Numbered from the stretch's first letter, positions 25,406-34,594 are shown. The stretch is DNA of 64,000 bases from Acidaminobacter sp964416305 (GCA_964416305.1 CAYQDM010000010.1:51577-115576); one strand, 5' to 3'. Notes: generated by a model from the letters alone, not told the origin. Numbers and translations are program-made.

Positions 25406-26809
25406 ATGCCAACCATTCTCGTCCTGATCAATCTGCTCATCATGCTGTCCCTTGTAGGCTTTTTAGTCTACTTGAAGAAGAAAAAGGTTTCCTTCTCCAA
25501 ACGGGTTTTCGCTGGCCTTGGACTTGGAATCCTCTTTGGTCTCGCACTTCAAAATCTCTACGCAGACAATGTCGTCATTATCAAGACCTCCAATCAATGG
25601 TTCAGCCTGATCGGATCCGGCTACGTCAAGCTGCTGCAAATGATCGTAATGCCGTTGATTATGGTGTCCATCATCTCAGCTATAGTTCACCTGAAGCAGT
25701 CGAAAAACCTGGGCAAATTGAGCGGTCTCATTATAGCCGTTCTGCTGCTGACCACGGCCTTGTCCGCCGGCATAGGCATAGCCTCTGCTCTCGGTTTCAA
25801 TCTCAATGCCGACCAGATCATACAAGGTGACGCTGAAATAGCCAGAGCGGAATATCTGACCACAAAGCTCGACGAAGTATCCAAGCAGTCCGCGCCTCAA
25901 CGGATGCTCGAAATGCTCCCGGCTAATCCATTCGCCGACATGACAGGCGCCAGAAGCTCGTCCACCATAGCTGTTGTCATCTTCTCCGCCTTGATTGGAC
26001 TATCCGTGCTGGCGCTAAAGAAACGCAGCCCTGAACAGGCAAAAATTTTCATTGATGGCGTGGACGCCCTTCACGGTGTCATCACCCAATTGGTCAAAAT
26101 GATTCTGAGGCTCACCCCTTATGGTATTTTGGCGATTATGACCCGAACCGTCGCCGACACGAGTTTTAACGCTATTCTTCAAATGGGCAAGTTCGTTCTG
26201 GCGAGCTATGTCGCCCTAATCGCCGTCTTCGTGCTCCATTTGGCAATCCTTTCCCTCTTGAAATTGAGTCCTTCCATTTACCTTCGAAAAATTCTCCCGG
26301 TTCTCAGCTTTGCCTTTACCTCCCGCTCCAGCGCCGCCACCTTGCCTCTGACCATAGATGCTCAAAAGAATAAACTGGGTGTCGAGGAAGGCATCGCGAA
26401 CTTCTCTTCGACCCTGGGAACTGCAATTGGCCAAAACGGCTGCGCAGGTGTCTATCCCGCTATGCTGGCAGTCATGATTGCGCCTACGGTAGGCCTCGAT
26501 CCCACAGCGCCCGGCTTCATTCTGTCACTGATTGGCATTGTCGCCATCAGCTCCTTTGGCATCGCGGGCGTTGGCGGCGGCGCGACCTTTGCCGCCCTGA
26601 TTGTTCTCTCCTCCATGGGGCTTCCAGTCGGGCTGGCTGGCCTTCTTATTTCCGTCGAGCCCTTGATAGATATGGGGCGAACTGCCGTCAACGTCAGCGG
26701 TTCTGTGACCTCGGGCCTCGTGACCGGTGCCCTTCTGAGGGACTTGGACAGAGAAGTTTACTACAGGGACATTGAGGATTCGGCTGAACTCGCTGCAGCA
26801 AACGCTTAG
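25406..26809 (+). CDS. tcyP: L-cystine symporter, TcyP type
   Basis: About 467 residues of the dicarboxylate/amino acid:cation symporter family, with eight or more membrane spans. AFTSRSSAATLPLT and VGGGATFAALIVLSSMGLPVGL are the re-entrant loop motifs, and the length matches TcyP. ATG 25406 is preceded by AGGAGG at 6 bases. It imports cystine using the Na+ or H+ gradient. Regulation by the divergent CymR-like Rrf2 protein is inferred. Confidence 0.88.
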   Translation: MPTILVLINLLIMLSLVGFLVYLKKKKVSFSKRVFAGLGLGILFGLALQNLYADNVVIIKTSNQWFSLIGSGYVKLLQMIVMPLIMVSIISAIVHLKQSKNLGKLSGLIIAVLLLTTALSAGIGIASALGFNLNADQIIQGDAEIARAEYLTTKLDEVSKQSAPQRMLEMLPANPFADMTGARSSSTIAVVIFSALIGLSVLALKKRSPEQAKIFIDGVDALHGVITQLVKMILRLTPYGILAIMTRTVADTSFNAILQMGKFVLASYVALIAVFVLHLAILSLLKLSPSIYLRKILPVLSFAFTSRSSAATLPLTIDAQKNKLGVEEGIANFSSTLGTAIGQNGCAGVYPAMLAVMIAPTVGLDPTAPGFILSLIGIVAISSFGIAGVGGGATFAALIVLSSMGLPVGLAGLLISVEPLIDMGRTAVNVSGSVTSGLVTGALLRDLDREVYYRDIEDSAELAAANA

Positions 26810-26931
26810 CGTTTGAACTGCGACTATCGGCAACAACAAAAATGAAAAGGGGAAGTTGTGGCATAAGTCTATTTTGACCAATGGCAACAACTTCCCTTTT
26901 TACTTGCAGTCGTAATTTCCCCTGCGCTGCT

Positions 26932-28394
26932 TCAGGTCCCGCAAAAAGTCCGGTAAGGCCCGGCGCTCTCAGGCGCGGACGCTGCGTAAGCGGCTTGGTC
27001 GGGCGTGTGGGCATAAGGCTTAGCCAGCACGGCAGACAAGCGGTCAAGAAGACTGAAATCTCCCAGGTTCACCGCTGCTTCAAGTGCCTCTTCCACCCGA
27101 TGGTTCCGTGGAATCACAGCCGGATTCGCGCCCTTCATCCTCTCCTGAACTTCATCCGCCGACTGCGGCTGCCTCTGAAGCCGTTCCTGCCACCGAAGCC
27201 GCCACTGCTGAAAGTCGGGTTGCTCGAACAGATCTTTCACCTCAGGGCGATCAAAGGTTATTGCCAGAAAAGTATTGGTGTAATCCGCATGATGCCTGTG
27301 CATGACCTCGAGCAGCGCTTCGATGAGTCCCTCATCTTCAGATTCGTTATTGAAAAGTCCCAGTTTTGCGCCCATGGCGTCAAGCCAGTAACTGCGGTAA
27401 AGTCCCGAAAAACCGGAAATGGCTTCCTGAGCCAGGGCGAAGGCCTTTTCCTCGTTGGGATCAAGCAAAATCATCATGGTTTCCGCGAAACGGGCCAGGT
27501 TCCAGGCGGCAATGTAGGGTTGATTTCCGAAAGCGTAACGCCCGTGGGCATCAATTGAGCTGAAAACCGTGGCAGGATCGTAAGCGTCCATGAAGGCGCA
27601 CGGACCGTAATCTATGGTTTCGCCGCTGATCGCCATATTATCCGTGTTCATGACGCCGTGAATAAAGCCAATGCTCTGCCACTTCGCGATCAGTCGGGCT
27701 TGCCGTTTCATCACCGCATTCAGGAAATCGTAGTAGGGGCGGTCTGTGCCGGATAAACCAGGATCATGTCTGGCAATGGTGTAATCTGTCAACAGCCTGA
27801 GGTCCTGGTCAGAGCCCCTGCTATAGGCAAACTGAAAGGTCCCTACCCTGATATGACTGGAAGCGACACGTGTCAGAATTGCACCGGGAAGTGATGTCTC
27901 CCGGTAGACGGGCTCACCGGTGGAAACCACGGCAAGGCTGCGGGTCGTGGGAACTCCAAGAGCGTCATGGCTTCGCTGATCAGGTATTCCCTGAGCATAG
28001 GTCCCAGGGCCGCGCGGCCGTCTCCGCCACGGGAGTAAGGCGTCCGCCCTGAGCCCTTCAGCTGAAGGTCGAGGCGTTCGCTTTTTGGCGTTATATGCTC
28101 CCCGAGGAGGATCGCGCGGCCATCCCCCAACATGGTAAAGTGTCCAAATTGGTGACCTGCATAGGCCTGTGCGAGGGGCTCCGCACCCTCCGGCATCTTG
28201 TTGCCCGCCAAAAATGCATTGCCGGCCTCGCTGTTCAGGGCGTCCGGATCAAGGCCCATTTCTTCCGCCAAAGCGTTGTTGAACTGAACAAACCTCGGCA
28301 GCCTGACTGGTGTCGGCTCAAAGTGAGTGTACAACAATTTTGGCAGGCGCGAGTATGAGTTGTCAAAATTCCAGCCATAGTCATTTTTTGTCAT
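26932..28394 (-). pseudogene. selO: SelO (YdiU) protein adenylyltransferase, frameshifted
   Basis: Two frames together make one SelO. 28394-27960 encodes the N-terminal part with HQFGHFTMLGDGRA and KGSGRTPYSRGGDGRA (nucleotide site). After EAM the sequence leaves frame; the second frame resumes with TTRSLAVVSTGEPVYRE and continues to NTDNMAISGETIDYGPCAFMD and the C-terminal FCGT. One base appears missing near 27961-27968. SelO transfers AMP to proteins. It may be a real inactivation or a sequencing error; everything else in both halves is intact. GGGGTGACCTC precedes the ATG. Confidence 0.88.
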
Positions 28395-28428
28395 GAGGTC
28401 ACCCCTTTTCTGATGAGGGTTGTTGTCT

Positions 28429-28755
28429 TTAATCCAAATCGTGAATGTTCATCTTCTCAAGTTCCTGCTTTTGTTTGTCTTTGACTTTTGCACGACAGGC
28501 GAGGTAGATGGCGAAGTTAATGACGGCCGGGATCAGATACAGCAGCAGCGCCAGGATAATGGGGACAATGTCGCCGGTATAGATCATGGCACCTAGCGAC
28601 AGGAAAAGTGCCAGACCTACGTAAATAACCGGCAGGATCAGTCCCAGCCATTTGTTTTTCTGAAGGGATAAAAAGATCTGAAGCGCGGTCAATAGAACGA
28701 TGATTAAGATCAATACCGGCAAAACGATCAAGCTTCTAACTGCGTCTATATTCAT
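28429..28755 (-). CDS. Small three-span membrane protein
   Basis: 108 residues with about three membrane helices (8-30, 35-58, 62-88) and a charged C-terminal tail. It directly follows the stop of the DUF2089-like HTH gene (no gap), so the pair is translationally coupled: a small HTH protein and a membrane partner. Function unknown. Confidence 0.75.
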   Translation of the reverse strand: MNIDAVRSLIVLPVLILIIVLLTALQIFLSLQKNKWLGLILPVIYVGLALFLSLGAMIYTGDIVPIILALLLYLIPAVINFAIYLACRAKVKDKQKQELEKMNIHDLD

Positions 28756-28756
28756 T

Positions 28757-29059
28757 TTACTGTGGCTCCTTTCGGGACTTCTTATATTCGGAAATTAAAA
28801 TTTTCGCTGTGTCAAAATCCAGTTTTTCATTAACGGCTAATCGTTTGATCAGAGCGATATAGGGCTCGTTCGATGTACTCTCGCTGATCTGAATCTTTTG
28901 TATTAATCGATCCAGTCTTAACCTGACGGTTGGATAAGTCACCCCATAAAGGGCAGCGACTTCTTTGAGCGAACCGGAGGCCAGCAGGAATTTTTTTATG
29001 AAGACCATCTCCTCATCATCAAAATTACTCATCCAGTCCGGCATCACATTGACAGACAT
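28757..29059 (-). CDS. DUF2089-type HTH protein (without zinc ribbon)
   Basis: 100 residues. DDEEMVFIKKFLLASGSLKEVAALYGVTYPTVRLRLDRLI is the helix-turn-helix core of DUF2089. The N-terminal zinc ribbon seen in the paralogue at 41.8 kb is absent. It probably regulates its own operon through AT-rich palindromes upstream. GGAGGTGA precedes the ATG. Confidence 0.8.
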   Translation of the reverse strand: MSVNVMPDWMSNFDDEEMVFIKKFLLASGSLKEVAALYGVTYPTVRLRLDRLIQKIQISESTSNEPYIALIKRLAVNEKLDFDTAKILISEYKKSRKEPQ

Positions 29060-29095
29060 AACGTCACCTCCAGGGCAAAGCTTACAAGCTCTACT

Positions 29096-29166
29096 CTTTA
29101 ATAATATTAATTGTATTCTTTAATATTATTAAAGTCAATAAGCATTAAAATGTTTAATATAATTAA
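29096..29166. promoter_or_regulatory. Array of AT-rich palindromes upstream of the DUF2089-like gene
   Basis: CTTTAATATTATTAAAG (29118-29134) is a perfect palindrome. Related copies are CTTTAATAATATTAA (29096-29110) and TTTAATATAATTAAA (29152-29166). The roughly even spacing suggests a cooperative operator. Confidence 0.5.
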
Positions 29167-29208
29167 ATACATACTTAATATATTTTTGAACTAAATGAAC
29201 AAAAGACT

Positions 29209-29237
29209 GATCCTCAGGTTTATTCTTCCTGTGGATC
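29209..29237 (-). terminator. Probable terminator of the small Cys-rich membrane gene
   Basis: GATCCTCAGG pairs with CCTGTGGATC; on the minus strand the stem is followed by CAGTCTTTTGTT. Confidence 0.45.
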
Positions 29238-29283
29238 AGCCCGGTTTAACTGGTTAAAAGTTAATTTCTGTCTGTCTATAAGT

Positions 29284-29523
29284 CTATCTGTCCTGTCGAT
29301 GCAGCTCCCCAAAGGTCAGCATGGCATTCAACTGCGCCGGATTGCGAAGCGATGGCGCCGTCATGGCACCAGAAATTTTATGAGCCGGTTTGTCGCATTC
29401 GCTGCATTCCAACGAGCAGTAAAGGTCGACTTCCTCTTCTCTGGCCCACTTTTCAGTGACGATACTTACTCGTCCCATAAAATAGAAAATTACAACAAAT
29501 AATAATAACAAAGCCACTAACAT
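29284..29523 (-). CDS. Small membrane protein with Cys cluster
   Basis: 79 residues: one N-terminal membrane span (1-16), then CSLECSEC followed by a polar tail. GGGGAGG lies 8 bases before the ATG. A strong Fur-type box is 126 bp upstream. The Cys cluster and Fur box hint at an iron-related membrane role, but I do not recognise the family. Confidence 0.6.
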   Translation of the reverse strand: MLVALLLLFVVIFYFMGRVSIVTEKWAREEEVDLYCSLECSECDKPAHKISGAMTAPSLRNPAQLNAMLTFGELHRQDR

Positions 29524-29648
29524 GAAAGTTTCCTCCCCAAATCAAATTGTAACTCTATGTAGGGGTAATTGGGAGGACAGCGCTTGTCAGGATCAAGTGA
29601 CTAAATCGGTTAGGTCAAGACGTTTGAGATTTTCTGTTTTTGTGATTT

Positions 29649-29663
29649 TGATTATCATTATCA
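29649..29663. promoter_or_regulatory. Fur box
   Basis: TGATTATCATTATCA matches the Fur 7-1-7 consensus TGATAATNATTATCA at 13 of 14 defined positions; the extended 19-mer (29644-29662) also fits the classical Fur box. The nearest gene reading away from it is the small Cys-rich membrane gene ending at 29284. Confidence 0.5.
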
Positions 29664-29789
29664 CACTTTAGTTTTATCACATTCAGATGCCATAGTCAAA
29701 CATTCAATATGACCTTAATTCAAGGTGAAAGCGGGCATCTGCAGTCTATGCCCATCACCCGGCTAGCCAACCGTATCTCCAAAACCACC

Positions 29790-30017
29790 TCACTTCAAAT
29801 AACCAAGAAGGTCCTCGCTCTTGTCATTTATATATTTATAGGCGTCGTAGATCCCCTGGTTATAAGCATGGGGCGCCAAGGTCTCCAAAAAAAACTCAAA
29901 AATCATATAAGCCGCCAAGTCACCCAAGTCCTCATCCCGTTCTTTCAAGAAATAAGTCTTGATTGCCTGTATCATTTCCTTTTTCGCTTCCTCGGCAATG
30001 ATAATCTTTCCTGACAT
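29790..30017 (-). CDS. DUF2164 family protein
   Basis: 75 residues: KKEMIQAIKTYFLKERDEDL, FFLETLAPHAYNQGIYDAYKYI. The YNQG motif defines DUF2164, small proteins of unknown role. GGAGGG precedes the ATG. A palindrome CGAGGTTG/CAACCTCG (30042-30079) lies just upstream. Confidence 0.85.
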   Translation of the reverse strand: MSGKIIIAEEAKKEMIQAIKTYFLKERDEDLGDLAAYMIFEFFLETLAPHAYNQGIYDAYKYINDKSEDLLGYLK

Positions 30018-30111
30018 CTCAGAGCCCTCCGTTTCTCTACACGAGGTTGAACTGTTAGGTTAAAAATCCAACCTCGAGTACACTCACACTTCACTTTCAT
30101 AAAGTATATCA

Positions 30112-30157
30112 GAAAAAAAGCAGGCGCTCCACGGGGATTCCCGCTGAAGCACCTGCC
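30112..30157 (-). terminator. Terminator after the PAPEV-repeat lipoprotein gene
   Basis: On the minus strand GCAGGTGCT and AGCGCCTGC form a stem with internal CGGGA/CCCCG pairing, followed by TTTTTTT. Confidence 0.7.
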
Positions 30158-30181
30158 TCTCAAACCTTCCGTCTTAAAAAT

Positions 30182-30589
30182 CTACTCCAGTTTTTCGATG
30201 AATGTGAGCACCAGCTGACCATCCGCATTTGGCTTATAACCAAATTTGACGCGGTCGCCATCTTCCAGCCCTTCAAGCTGATCCTGCACCTCTGTGGTTC
30301 TGAACGCCACAATGTCCGTTGGGCTCATCTGAATCTCAATGGAATTGTTGTCAATCTGGCCGTTGTAAACACCTTCTGCATCCGCAGCCTGATCCGCGAT
30401 TTTAGCGGATGGCGCCGGCAGGGTAACTTCCGGTGCCGGTGAAGATACCTCAGGTGCCGGCGTTGATACTTCGGGAGCCGGCCCTGATACTGCAGGCCCG
30501 TCAGGCTTGGCACATCCGCCGAGTGAGCCTATCAGTACCGCAACCAGTGCTGTCATGGTTATTAACTTTAAGTTTAAAGATTTTTTCAT
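30182..30589 (-). CDS. Lipoprotein with PAPEV repeats
   Basis: About 135 residues. Lipobox IGSLGGC; residues 26-60 are repeats of (T/S)PAPEV, a stiff extracellular linker; the rest is a small beta domain with VYNGQIDNNSIEIQMSP. ATG 30589 is preceded by AGGAGG. It binds no obvious partner and its function is unknown. Confidence 0.75.
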   Translation of the reverse strand: MKKSLNLKLITMTALVAVLIGSLGGCAKPDGPAVSGPAPEVSTPAPEVSSPAPEVTLPAPSAKIADQAADAEGVYNGQIDNNSIEIQMSPTDIVAFRTTEVQDQLEGLEDGDRVKFGYKPNADGQLVLTFIEKLE

Positions 30590-30736
30590 TTTGGTAACCT
30601 CCTTTGGAATGACTTTTAGACGATCACCACGTCCCAAAGGTTCCCTCCCAAATAGACCGCTGCTGCGCTGAGGGTGGGAGACTGCCATCGGCATACCTCA
30701 CCGCTCTGAAATTGGCGCCTCACAATAACTCTGAAC

Positions 30737-30769
30737 AAAAGACCGCCCAGGCATCCACCTTGAGCGGTC
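30737..30769 (-). terminator. Terminator of the pspA operon
   Basis: GACCGC (30741-30746) pairs with GCGGTC (30764-30769); on the minus strand the stem is followed by TTTTGTTC. It lies 25 bp past the pspA stop. Confidence 0.7.
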
Positions 30770-30793
30770 AAAATTTTATCTCAGGCACTCATT

Positions 30794-31477
30794 TTAAGAA
30801 TTTTGAGCGATCTCGCTTTTAAGCTTCTCCAGTTCATCTTCCACTGAAGCAGTGCCTTTGGCAGCGTACTTTTCTTCCAGCGCCTTGGCTTCGTCCACGG
30901 CTTCGGTATTTAACTCCGCCATGGCATTGGCTTCGTCAAGCATTCTGCTGGCCTTCTCCTCCATGCGGTTGAACGCGTCCATGGCACCTTGGGTTTTCTC
31001 TGTAGCCGTGTTGACCTTATTGAGGGTCTCCTGAGTCTTCGCAACCGTGACTTTTGCTTTGATCATTTCACGGCGTGCCTTCAGCGCTTCAATGTCTGAC
31101 ACCAGTTTGTCATGCATCTGACGCATTTTAACGGCGTTCTCATGGGCAGCGGCATAAGCCGTCATAAACCCTGCGCCAACGTTTTCCAGTTCCTGCTTTT
31201 TAGCGATAAAGGTACGCGCGTCGCCTTCATTGCCGGCAACCAGTGCTTTCTTTGCAAAATCAGCGTATTTTGCGACCTCAGCCTGATTATCATCCACCAG
31301 CCGCTTGGTGCGCGCTTCCTCTGCCATAACGCCTGCAGTGCTGCGCTTAACCTCAGCCAGATCCTCCATCATATCGTTTAAATATTGATCGATCATTTTT
31401 GATGGATCTTCCATCTTATCGAGCAGCACATTGATGTTCGCCTTGATGATGTCGCTGAATCTTTCCAAAATTGCCAT
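30794..31477 (-). CDS. pspA: PspA/IM30 family protein
   Basis: 227 residues, almost entirely coiled-coil helix, starting MAILERFSDIIKANINVLLDKMEDPSKMIDQYL, the conserved amphipathic helix alpha0 plus first hairpin of PspA/Vipp1. It polymerises on stressed membranes. It follows a Gly-rich membrane protein gene with a 94-bp gap, likely one operon. Confidence 0.92.
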   Translation of the reverse strand: MAILERFSDIIKANINVLLDKMEDPSKMIDQYLNDMMEDLAEVKRSTAGVMAEEARTKRLVDDNQAEVAKYADFAKKALVAGNEGDARTFIAKKQELENVGAGFMTAYAAAHENAVKMRQMHDKLVSDIEALKARREMIKAKVTVAKTQETLNKVNTATEKTQGAMDAFNRMEEKASRMLDEANAMAELNTEAVDEAKALEEKYAAKGTASVEDELEKLKSEIAQNS

Positions 31478-31571
31478 TTAAACTCCTCCTCAGTCATTTG
31501 ATCGCTCAGAGCTAATAGCCTACAGCACTGCCCGCAGAGGACAGAATGCTTTCCGCCGATGGTTGGTGCCC

Positions 31572-32729
31572 CTAAACCTCAGGGCCATTGTCATTGTCGT
31601 TATTCCGACCCGGTTCCTGTTCTTCGTATTTCTTAGCCAAATCTTCAGCTTCCTTGTTGCCGAATTGATCCAGAGGCGTCTTCAAAACCTCCTCCATGCG
31701 CTTGGCTTCAAGATTCTTCTGGTTGACGGAATATCTCCACCAGACGAAGAGGACACCTGCCAGCATCAAGACGCCAAAGATGGATAACACCGGTATCCAT
31801 GGCGACTTTGTCACTGTCATGATGCGATCCGCCGCATCGCCGAAGGACTCGCTGAAGAACTCCTCATCCGTCATGTTGCTGTCAAAATAATACCTGTCGA
31901 TATAGTCCAGCAGGATGTCACCCGCCTCCATATCAATGACCGTTTTGGCCTGTGTGCCCGCCACATACCTCGTCATGTAGCTGCTGTCATATTCGAAGAA
32001 CACCAGCAGCAAATGGGCCTCGTCGGTAAACAGCCTGTCATAGAGGTCTCGGGCAAAGCTGTCCAGTTCATCCATAGACGGTTGGTTTTCACCGTTGACG
32101 TTGTCTGTAATGTAGAGGAACGGCTGAACACCCGTCTCCTGATAGAAGTGTTTCATGCCCGACAACAGACGCGTCTCATTGCCAATCCAGTCTAGCTCGT
32201 CCCTGTAATAGTCGGTCTCATTCACGGATCCCTTTGGCAACGCTTCTCGTACAACCGTCGACGTCGTCACACCCCCATCTCCGGAGTTTCCAACGCGAGT
32301 GCTGAACAGCGCCGAAAACACAATGGCACCAACGATTAACAGAATCACCAAAACCAGTATGGCTATGGCACACCCACTGCAGCCGCTGCCGCCGGAACCA
32401 GGACGCCCGCCCCCTGAAGGTCCGCCGCCGGATGGCCACTCATTATTTTTACTTCTTCGTCCAAAGGTGTTTGGAAAAAACACTGATCCAAACGACCCGC
32501 CGGAACTGCTGCCGCTGCCGCCAAAAGGACCCATGCCTCCGCCGCTGCGGCTGCTGCCACCGCCAAATATCCCGCCGCCGCCACCGCGGCTGCTGCCACC
32601 GCCAAATATCCCGCCGCCGCCACCGCGGCTGCTGCCTCCGGAGAAGCCTCCAATGCGCCCGCCGCTGCTGCGGCTTCCGCCAAAGGATCCCCCTCCGCTT
32701 CGTCCTCCAAAACCACCGCTTCTGCCCAA
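31572..32729 (-). CDS. Gly/Ser-rich membrane protein with TPM-like domain, PspA partner
   Basis: About 385 residues. The first 120 are Gly/Ser/Arg-rich with tandem GGSSRGGGGGIF units; a TM helix follows (CAIAILVLVILLIVGAIVF), then a folded extracytoplasmic domain (about 165-300) similar to TPM/DUF4178-associated stress proteins, a second TM and a charged tail. I chose TTG 32729 because GGAGG is 8 bases upstream; ATG 32744 is possible. Likely works with PspA in envelope stress. TATAAT (32840-32835) may be the -10. Confidence 0.75.
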   Translation of the reverse strand: MGRSGGFGGRSGGGSFGGSRSSGGRIGGFSGGSSRGGGGGIFGGGSSRGGGGGIFGGGSSRSGGGMGPFGGSGSSSGGSFGSVFFPNTFGRRSKNNEWPSGGGPSGGGRPGSGGSGCSGCAIAILVLVILLIVGAIVFSALFSTRVGNSGDGGVTTSTVVREALPKGSVNETDYYRDELDWIGNETRLLSGMKHFYQETGVQPFLYITDNVNGENQPSMDELDSFARDLYDRLFTDEAHLLLVFFEYDSSYMTRYVAGTQAKTVIDMEAGDILLDYIDRYYFDSNMTDEEFFSESFGDAADRIMTVTKSPWIPVLSIFGVLMLAGVLFVWWRYSVNQKNLEAKRMEEVLKTPLDQFGNKEAEDLAKKYEEQEPGRNNDNDNGPEV

Positions 32730-32744
32730 TTTCCAGACCTCCAT

Positions 32745-32996
32745 CTCAGACTTTGAGCTCTAAAAACGCTCCTCGCGCTTGAATAGGATTACTTCTTTCA
32801 AAGCGTTACAAAATTAACTTAACATTCTGAACTCATTATATCCCTTTTTTAGCCAGGACGTTATTAAATAAATCTTAAAGATAGGGAAGTGGAAGATGGG
32901 GTTAATAGGCTGCAAGCCTTAGACACCTTCTTCCGCGGAAGGGAAGTCAATAGGCCTATGCCGCAGCCGAGCCAACTCCATTTACCCATTTGCCCC
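32745..32996. other. Intergenic region with degenerate repeat copy
   Basis: The left half holds the pspA-operon promoter region. The right half (32896-32960) has GGGGTTAATAGGCTGCAAGCC and AGACACC, a decayed relative of the dispersed hairpin repeat. No gene is seen. Confidence 0.4.
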
Positions 32997-33458
32997 TTAA
33001 TCCTTCAGTGCCACGACCATTTCAACCTCACAGGCCGCGCCGCCGGGCAAGGCGTTGACCCCCACCGTCGATCGGGCCGGCCGGCCGGCGTCACCAAAGA
33101 TGGCGACGAGGAGGTCAGTGGCGCCATCGGCAATTTTGGCGTGCTGCTCGTAATCCGGTGTGCAGTTCATAAATACGGTGATTTTAAGGATCTGGCTGAT
33201 ATTGTCGAGACCATCGGCATAATAATTTATGAGGGTCAGCGTGTTTAACGTACACAGCCGCACAGCGGCGTACCCCTCCTGATCGCTGATCCCAGCCCCC
33301 AGCTTGCCCTTGAAGACGAGCTTCCCATCCTGCTTTGGGGTCTGTCCGGCCGTGTAAAGGAGACCCCTGTGCTTGACGGCCGGCGCGTAATTGGCCGCCG
33401 GCGGATTGAAACCGGGCAGTTCAATGCCCAGTTCACGAAGACGTTCCTGCAGACTCAT
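32997..33458 (-). CDS. RidA/YjgF family protein (long form)
   Basis: 153 residues: ANYAPAVKHRGLLYTAGQTPKQDG, NISQILKITVFMNCTPDY, GDAGRPARSTVGVNALPGGAACEVEMVVAL. The Arg in RPARSTVG is the RidA ligand-binding residue. The family hydrolyses reactive enamines made by PLP dehydratases; a threonine dehydratase lies directly upstream in the same direction, which fits. Confidence 0.9.
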   Translation of the reverse strand: MSLQERLRELGIELPGFNPPAANYAPAVKHRGLLYTAGQTPKQDGKLVFKGKLGAGISDQEGYAAVRLCTLNTLTLINYYADGLDNISQILKITVFMNCTPDYEQHAKIADGATDLLVAIFGDAGRPARSTVGVNALPGGAACEVEMVVALKD

Positions 33459-33505
33459 CTGACTACTCCTCTCCTGACTTACGTTCGATCAGCGACAAAG
33501 CCGCT

Positions 33506-34453
33506 TCAGGGCATCTGCCTGATAATGTCCGCCGGATCAATATTGCCGCCTGAAATGACAAAGCAAACGCGGTCCTCAGCCTTGACAGGCAAACGTCCAT
33601 GCAGTGCCGCCGCAAGCACAATGGCAGAGGAAAACTCGGCCACGATTTTTCCGGTTTTCAGGAGCGTGGTGCTGCCGTCTGGAATCTCATCTTCCGGGGC
33701 GGTCACAATGTGATCGACATACTTTTGAACAATCGGAAAATTTGCCGCACCGGGCTGCAGGGTCAGGATGGCGTCGGCAATGGAATGAGCCGGCTGCAGC
33801 AATACGCGTTCACCCGCCTCGAGGCTCTTGGTATAGCGAGGCATGCAGGCGGGTTCAACGCCAATCACTTTCACATGAGGCGCCATTAATTTAATGGCAG
33901 TTGCTGTGCCGCCTATAAGGCCGCCGCCGCCAATTGGCACGACCACCTGATTCACCTCCGGCAGCTGCTCAATCAGTTCCAGGCCGATGGTCCCCTGTCC
34001 CGCAATAATCGCCTCATCATCATAGGGATGGATCAAAGCATAGCCATAGTCACGGCTCAGTTTCCCGGCCACCTCATGGCGCTTTTCGTAGGGGCACTTA
34101 ACGATTTCTGCACCGTAGGACTGAATGCCCTCCACTTTGATGTTCGGAGTCGTGTCCGGAACAACAATGGTCGCTTTGACGCCGAGCAGCTTGGCTACAA
34201 AGGCGACACCTTTGCCATGATTCCCTGAAGATGCCGCAACGACGCCATTTTTCAGTTCTTCAGGCGCCATACTGAGCATCTTGTTCAGAGCACCCCTGAT
34301 TTTGAAGGAATTAGTACGCTGGATATTTTCGAGCTTAAGGTAAACCTTGCAGCCCATCAGCGCGTCCAAAATTTCCATTCGCAAAACGGGTGTTTCTATA
34401 ATGTGGGGGTTCAGTTTTTCCTTAGCTTGCAACAGTGCTTGCAATGTCACCAT
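33506..34453 (-). CDS. Threonine/serine dehydratase, PLP-dependent
   Basis: 315 residues. The Schiff-base Lys is in TNSFKIRGA, the phosphate loop in PIGGGGLIGG and substrate loop in AASSGNHGKGVAF. There is no C-terminal ACT domain, so this is the short catabolic (TdcB-like) form, though a serine racemase-like activity cannot be excluded. Followed by ridA 47 bp later. With dpaL it suggests amino-acid fermentation. Confidence 0.9.
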   Translation of the reverse strand: MVTLQALLQAKEKLNPHIIETPVLRMEILDALMGCKVYLKLENIQRTNSFKIRGALNKMLSMAPEELKNGVVAASSGNHGKGVAFVAKLLGVKATIVVPDTTPNIKVEGIQSYGAEIVKCPYEKRHEVAGKLSRDYGYALIHPYDDEAIIAGQGTIGLELIEQLPEVNQVVVPIGGGGLIGGTATAIKLMAPHVKVIGVEPACMPRYTKSLEAGERVLLQPAHSIADAILTLQPGAANFPIVQKYVDHIVTAPEDEIPDGSTTLLKTGKIVAEFSSAIVLAAALHGRLPVKAEDRVCFVISGGNIDPADIIRQMP

Positions 34454-34506
34454 AGAATCCTCCGAAAATTGTCATTTGTTTTTCACCCATCTGTCCGTAT
34501 TCCAAT

Positions 34507-34544
34507 TAAGTCGACGGCGGAAGGTTTCTTCGCCGCTGACTTTA
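34507..34544 (-). terminator. Hairpin after the MtrA-like gene
   Basis: GTCGACGGCGGAAG faces CTTCGCCGCTGAC with small bulges; the tail on the minus strand is only moderately T-rich. Confidence 0.4.
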
Positions 34545-34594
34545 TAAATACCCACTAATGGCAGAATTTATCAGTATTAATGGCTGCTCCGGAT

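Noticed and set aside
32551..32640. Repeat region as a candidate satellite or CRISPR
   Set aside because: It is the in-frame tandem GGSSRGGGGGIF coding repeat of the PspA-partner membrane protein.
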